Source of the DNA: Embleya scabrispora DSM 41855
Lineage (GTDB): Bacteria > Actinomycetota > Actinomycetes > Streptomycetales > Streptomycetaceae
Assembly (NCBI RefSeq): GCF_000372745.1
Contig: NZ_KB889726.1
Span: forward strand, 1 to 33,619
Reading direction: 5' to 3'
Length of the DNA stretch: 33,619 nt
The translations under genes were made by a program, and so were the position numbers. Shown in pieces: positions 33,466 through 33,619 of the stretch; positions within the stretch are counted from its first letter, which is position 1, and each line of letters starts with the position of its first letter. The notes below the pieces were generated by a model. It did no database searches. It saw only the letters and a program-made list of their open reading frames with translations, and was not told the DNA's origin.

Positions 33466-33619
33466 GTGAGCGCCGAGCAGTTGTCGAGTCCCGCCGTCCG
33501 ATCCCCTCGTTCGGTCCGGGTGTCGGGTCGTGGTGTGGTCCTGCGTGATCTCGTCCCCGGCGATGTCCGTGCGGTGGGGGAGGTGTTCGACGCGGAGGTG
33601 GTGCGGTTCCTGGGGTTCG
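33466..33619 (+). CDS. GNAT-family acetyltransferase, N-terminal part, cut by window edge
   Basis: GTG 33466, preceded by a G-rich GGTGG, begins a frame that reads to the window end: SPRSVRVSGRGVVLRDLVPG then DVRAVGEVFDAEVVRFLGF. The pattern GVVLRDLVPGDVRAVGEVF is the first strand and helix of RimJ-like GNAT acetyltransferases. Only 51 codons are visible, so acceptor and acetyl-CoA motif are unknown. Confidence 0.6.
   Translation, partial: MSAEQLSSPAVRSPRSVRVSGRGVVLRDLVPGDVRAVGEVFDAEVVRFLGF

Noticed and set aside
1-33619. CRISPR arrays, tRNA or rRNA genes
   Set aside because: No regularly spaced direct repeats of 25-40 bp and no cloverleaf or rRNA core sequence were noticed on reading; a tRNAscan and Rfam search would settle this.

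Overview
The window is high-GC DNA with GTG and TTG starts, GGAGG-type ribosome binding sites, many LacI, TetR and AraC regulators, Tat-secreted hydrolases and dense insertion sequences. This points to a Streptomyces-like actinomycete, probably an accessory or chromosome-arm region. The assignment rests on style and protein families, not on a marker gene.

Positions 1-14468 are a carbohydrate-utilisation locus. On the minus strand lie a GH2 glycosidase (running off the left edge), a PfkB sugar kinase, an AGE-family sugar isomerase/epimerase, the stub of a Tat-secreted protein, and a LacI repressor. On the plus strand, divergent from the repressor, lie a lipoprotein sugar-binding protein, two ABC permeases, a large cytosolic six-hairpin glycosidase and a secreted GH95-like glycosidase carrying an F5/8C domain. 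No ABC ATPase is present, as is usual where a shared MsiK-type ATPase serves several importers. The 15-bp sequence TCGCGATAACGTTAT occurs both at the transporter promoter and upstream of the minus-strand genes, so one LacI probably controls both arms. The inferred pathway is: the secreted GH95-like enzyme trims a glycan, the ABC importer takes up the oligosaccharide, the cytosolic glycosidases release a hexose, AGE isomerises it to a ketose and PfkB phosphorylates it. A mannose to fructose to fructose-6-phosphate route fits best.

Positions 14470-18740 are a graveyard of mobile DNA: an IS630 element inserted into an IS3-type orfB remnant, a truncated IS3-type element, a decayed minus-strand gene that looks recombinase-like, a nearly intact 1.2-kb IS with 30-bp inverted repeats, and a fragment resembling an ATP-grasp enzyme of peptide maturation.

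Positions 18737-24520 hold a divergent AraC regulator / phytanoyl-CoA-dioxygenase-like pair, a roughly 0.9-kb stretch without genes, and a second sugar-type unit: a Gfo/Idh/MocA oxidoreductase overlapping a ThuA-like protein, divergent from their own LacI regulator, with two TTGCGCAA palindromes in the shared intergenic region.

Positions 24521-28824 hold a 54-aa hypothetical gene, an intact IS110-family transposase with a long 5' non-coding region where a bridge RNA is expected, a helicase pseudogene with at least five frameshifts, and an IS30 tail. Positions 28896-33619 carry a DHA2-type drug exporter divergent from a TetR regulator with three operator-like repeats at an exact 22-bp period, a decayed low-complexity stretch, an M19-type dipeptidase relative, and the start of a GNAT acetyltransferase.
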